Shown here piece after piece: positions 34,693 to 36,811 of a stretch of 36,811 bases of DNA. The first letter of the stretch is position 1; each line of letters begins with the position of its first letter. Position numbers and translations under genes: made by a program. The notes under the pieces were generated by a model that saw only the letters and a program-made list of their open reading frames with translations, searched no databases and was not told the origin of the DNA. Source of the stretch: Lysobacteraceae bacterium (lineage in GTDB: Bacteria; Pseudomonadota; Gammaproteobacteria; Xanthomonadales; Rhodanobacteraceae); NCBI GenBank assembly GCA_018970895.1, contig JAGWVM010000019.1, positions 1 through 36,811 of the forward strand. The letters are read 5' to 3'.

Positions 34693-34703
34693 AAGAGTTT
34701 CAT
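34689..34703 (-). promoter_or_regulatory. Four-codon leader ORF overlapping the next start (translational coupling)
   Basis: ATG-AAA-CTC-TTA-TGA on the minus strand has a strong ribosome binding site (GGTAGGGGGC, 34720 to 34711) seven bases before it. Its TGA overlaps the ATG of the zinc-motif gene as ATGA. The zinc-motif gene itself has no good ribosome binding site, so it may rely on re-initiation. Confidence 0.45.
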
Positions 34704-34780
34704 CGCTTACGCCCCCTACCTATGGGGAGGCTGAGGTGATTACTGTGGATGTCCTGGCAGAGCCTTGTTCTGTCTCTTCC

Positions 34781-36061
34781 TCAGCAAGTCCTTGTTGGTC
34801 TCTCTTCCATATCCACCACACCAGCGACACCTGTGATCTCCAAGAAGGCCTCCTCCATGATTCCCTTGGCCACCTCCTTGGCGGAGACCGGTACTAGGAC
34901 GCAATCGTGAATGGGCAGTGCCACGATTCCCAGCCCCTTTAACTGCAGCAGTGTCCTGATCAGGATCTCGCTTTCCTGGTACATGAATCGAAGTCCTGCC
35001 CCAGTGCCGAACAGCGGCTCGATAGGCGCGTGGTGGCGAGCAATGGCTCTGTAGACCCGCTCGAACTTCCAACCGCGCGGCATTTGTCCCCGAGTGTTCT
35101 GGGGAAACCGAGTCCGCTCGCTGCCCGCACTGAGCAACGCATTGAGAATTTGCTTGGTCTCGCTCCGGTACGGATGTAGGCCAGGCACCTCGTAGAGATC
35201 GCCTGTGGGCGGCTCTGCCCCCATCTGGGCATAGGCCATGCGCATGGCCGATTGCGCGAAGTCCAGAGAGGCGATGGGCTCCCCCTGGATCGAGATACTG
35301 GTGAGTCGGTCGCTGCCCGAGGCCCGCTGCCAGAACCCACCTTCCAATCGCCCGCCCAGTTCAAGCGAACCATCGTTGAAGATGCGTCTGAGAAACCTCT
35401 GGCTGTGATCGAGCTTCCCCGACCCCTCCCAGCTGAGATCTGCTGCCGCGAGCCAGGCATTGATCGTCTGCATCTGCCCGCGCAGCCGCTCGACTTCCGG
35501 ACTATCGGGCAGCGGCAGCTTGTCTCCTTTGAGTACTACCTTGCCGGCGATGAACCTCTTCGTCTTCGGTCCCCTCAGCTCAAGTGGCTCGCCGAGGAAC
35601 TGCGGATCGCGACCGAAGCAGTCGAAGTCGACGTTCAGCTCGCCAATGCGGCGCTGCATGGTCGTGCCGGCTCGGATGGTCGTCCTCCTCCCCAGCGGAT
35701 GCTGATCGCCCAACTGCATCTCCACCAACCCGCAGGCCGCGATCTGCTTCACGAGATCGGCGAACCGCTCAGTCATGAAGGGGGCGCGACGCCGGGCGGG
35801 GCTCAGGAGAGCTTTGGTGAGCTCCACAGTGAGCCAGCCACCAGGCGCGGCGAGGTGACGGTGGGCGAGGTCGCATACGAGGGCCGACACCGCGCGTTCG
35901 TGGATAGCTTGAGCGCTGGCCGTGCGCCTCCGATGGCGCTTCTGGCTGCTCTCAAGTTGGCTAATGACATCACCAACGAGCTGGCGGGCCTCTGGACGGA
36001 GTGGAATTCGGGATGGGTCGAACGCCCTGTCCCTCGGAACTGCATCGTGTGAGACGTACAT
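34781..36061 (-). CDS. Superfamily-A-like nucleic acid polymerase of a mobile element (TV-Pol-like candidate)
   Basis: A 426-residue protein from ATG 36061, with AGG about ten bases upstream. The N-terminal 200 residues are helical and unrecognised. The C-terminal half carries, in order, RRIFNDGSLELGGRLEGGFW (225-244), LDFAQSAMRMAYAQMG (266-281), a block with R299, K303 and N307 in YRSETKQILNALL, and ALPIHDCVLVP (381-391). This order (Asp in a beta-strand followed by Arg, an Arg/Lys helix, then His-Asp) parallels motifs A, B and C of family A DNA polymerases and T7-type RNA polymerases. It recalls the TV-Pol family (Iyer, Abhiman and Aravind), proposed primase-polymerases of mobile elements. 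The longer frame to 36268 looks unconserved. Assignment is by motif reading only. Confidence 0.55.
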   Translation of the reverse strand: MYVSHDAVPRDRAFDPSRIPLRPEARQLVGDVISQLESSQKRHRRRTASAQAIHERAVSALVCDLAHRHLAAPGGWLTVELTKALLSPARRRAPFMTERFADLVKQIAACGLVEMQLGDQHPLGRRTTIRAGTTMQRRIGELNVDFDCFGRDPQFLGEPLELRGPKTKRFIAGKVVLKGDKLPLPDSPEVERLRGQMQTINAWLAAADLSWEGSGKLDHSQRFLRRIFNDGSLELGGRLEGGFWQRASGSDRLTSISIQGEPIASLDFAQSAMRMAYAQMGAEPPTGDLYEVPGLHPYRSETKQILNALLSAGSERTRFPQNTRGQMPRGWKFERVYRAIARHHAPIEPLFGTGAGLRFMYQESEILIRTLLQLKGLGIVALPIHDCVLVPVSAKEVAKGIMEEAFLEITGVAGVVDMEERPTRTC

Positions 36062-36355
36062 GAGGTACCTAAAATCGACACCCCTCAGGCATGAGCACAG
36101 CAAGGGTCGGATAGAGGCGCAAGATCTTACAGTGGGCGGGCGGCTCTCACAGCGGAGGCTGGTAATCCTCTCTGTGACTAGCGCTCCGAATGGGGATGAC
36201 AAGCCACCGAGCGGGCATTGGGACGGCCCTGGGCGAGCAACCTCAGGGCTCCAAGGTAAGACGGGCACCCATGGCCCTCGAACGGTAGACTGTGTCTTAG
36301 CCGGTGAGATCCGACGTCTGGATCATGGTGAGATACGGGGCACACAAGGCAGCGC
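36062..36355. promoter_or_regulatory. Divergent promoter region between polymerase-like and methyltransferase genes
   Basis: A 294-base gap, the longest gene-free stretch in the window. GGTGAGAT occurs twice (36303-36310 and 36327-36334, 24 bases apart), and GATCC (36308-36312) with GGATC (36320-36324) form an inverted repeat within them, 20-50 bases before the methyltransferase ATG. These are candidate operator half sites. No clear -35/-10 pair was found. Confidence 0.4.
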
Positions 36356-36811
36356 ATGAAGAAGACTCCGCAAAGGGCTGCGGCCCGTACTTACTCGCAC
36401 AACGTCAAGCCTGAGGGGTCGGAAGAGAATCCCCCCCGTTTCACTGTGGTGGATCTCTTCGCCGGTGCGGGCGGTCTTTCGGAGGGGTTCCGGCAAGCCG
36501 GGTTCGAAGTGATCGCGGGTTCGGACAACGACCCGGATGCGATGGCTACCTATGCCGTTAACTTCCCGGAAGCTCAGGCGATCACCGGAGATTTAAGGCA
36601 GGCCGCTGTTAAACGGCGCATCTTGGCTGCTGCTAAGAGCGCGACAGTTCTGGTCGGTGGGCCGCCGTGCCAAGCCTTCTCGCAGGTGCGCAACCACTCC
36701 CGGATGATCGACGATCCCAGAAACGAGCTCTACAGGGAGTTCGTTCATGTCCTCAAGAAGTCGCGTCCGAAGGCGTTCGTCATGGAGAACGTCACGGGGA
36801 TGGACCAGATG
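36356..36811 (+). CDS. DNA (cytosine-5) methyltransferase, N-terminal part (cut by window edge)
   Basis: S-adenosylmethionine-dependent C5-cytosine methyltransferase. The visible 152 residues contain motif I VVDLFAGAGGLSEGFRQAGF (31-50), motif II near SDNDPDAMATY (56-66), motif IV with the catalytic cysteine C105 in VGGPPCQAFS, and motif VI FVMENVTGM (141-149). A polar N-terminal extension of about 28 residues precedes motif I. The target-recognition domain and motifs VIII-X are beyond the edge, so the sequence specificity cannot be judged. It may belong to a restriction-modification or other defence system of the element, or be a solitary protective methylase; the next genes would decide. 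Confidence 0.95.
   Translation, partial: MKKTPQRAAARTYSHNVKPEGSEENPPRFTVVDLFAGAGGLSEGFRQAGFEVIAGSDNDPDAMATYAVNFPEAQAITGDLRQAAVKRRILAAAKSATVLVGGPPCQAFSQVRNHSRMIDDPRNELYREFVHVLKKSRPKAFVMENVTGMDQM

Larger units (their letters stand above)
31640..36811. mobile_element. Integrative element at tRNA-Met (left part)
   Basis: Everything right of the tRNA differs from the chromosome to the left: visibly lower GC, unknown genes, a tyrosine integrase next to the tRNA, a polymerase-like gene and a DNA methyltransferase. No conjugation, capsid or transposase genes are seen in the 5.2 kb visible. It may be a genomic island, a phage satellite or a plasmid-like integrative element. The right end is not in the window. 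Confidence 0.8.

Noticed and set aside
36062..36268. Longer N-terminus for the polymerase-like protein
   Set aside because: The added 69 residues are Pro/Arg/Ser/Cys-rich without pattern, and ATG 36061 has an upstream AGG.
36060..36359. A 99-codon plus-strand frame ending in an ATGA overlap with the methyltransferase start
   Set aside because: No ribosome binding site, no conserved-looking sequence, and its ATG is the CATG shared with the opposite polymerase-like start; probably chance.

Overview
The window reads as a high-GC gammaproteobacterial chromosome of the Xanthomonadales (Lysobacterales), most likely Rhodanobacteraceae. This rests on the kind of genes present (def-fmt-rsmB, LysM-dprA-topA-tsaC, erpA-bactofilin-rppH), the GTG/TTG starts, and -10-type boxes such as TACACT and TAGAAT. 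The family assignment is inference from gene content, since no database could be searched. From base 1 to about 31640 the DNA is ordinary, densely packed chromosome. From the tRNA onward it is an integrated mobile element that runs off the right edge, with visibly lower GC.

Region by region: (1) 1-3265 holds the 5' part of rpoD, dtd, a divergent lipid A-type acyltransferase and a small TPR protein. (2) 3262-13783 is an envelope polysaccharide/LPS block: two GT39-type membrane glycosyltransferases, a CDP-glycerol glycerophosphotransferase-like protein, a WaaE-like GT2, a UDP-glucuronate decarboxylase with two GT2 genes, a WbbL-like GT2 and an O-antigen ligase/polymerase. Together they suggest assembly of a LPS core or O-chain containing xylose and possibly glycerophosphate. 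(3) 13863-16611 is the def-fmt-rsmB translation operon, which reads straight into the sugar genes. (4) 16800-22325 is LysM protein, dprA, topA and tsaC. (5) 22459-27154 is a stand-alone AMP-forming ligase, purD and an LplT/PlsC-type fusion for phospholipid recycling. (6) 27243-31380 is a leftward run: rppH, a coiled-coil membrane protein, a bactofilin, erpA, nudC and ampE.

(7) 31563-31639 is an elongator tRNA-Met, followed 83 nt later by a tyrosine integrase. This is the classic arrangement of an element inserted at a tRNA 3' end. Behind the integrase lie an unknown 162-aa gene, a leftward pair (a 426-aa protein with superfamily-A-like polymerase motifs, followed by a 237-aa protein with a CCCH zinc motif) and a divergent DNA cytosine-5 methyltransferase cut by the window edge. 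The polymerase-like protein in this setting recalls the TV-Pol type of mobile-element polymerase and is the most unusual item in the window.

Regulatory structure seen directly: three genes with a -10-like hexamer exactly six bases before the ATG (possible leaderless mRNAs), a GC-rich discriminator and repeat-built hairpin in front of the tRNA, a long REP-like inverted repeat that supplies the stop codon of the MFS-acyltransferase gene, and paired repeats in the methyltransferase promoter region. No stretch longer than 300 bases lacks a gene; the longest is the 294-base divergent gap at 36062-36355. No CRISPR array, rRNA or insertion sequence was seen.
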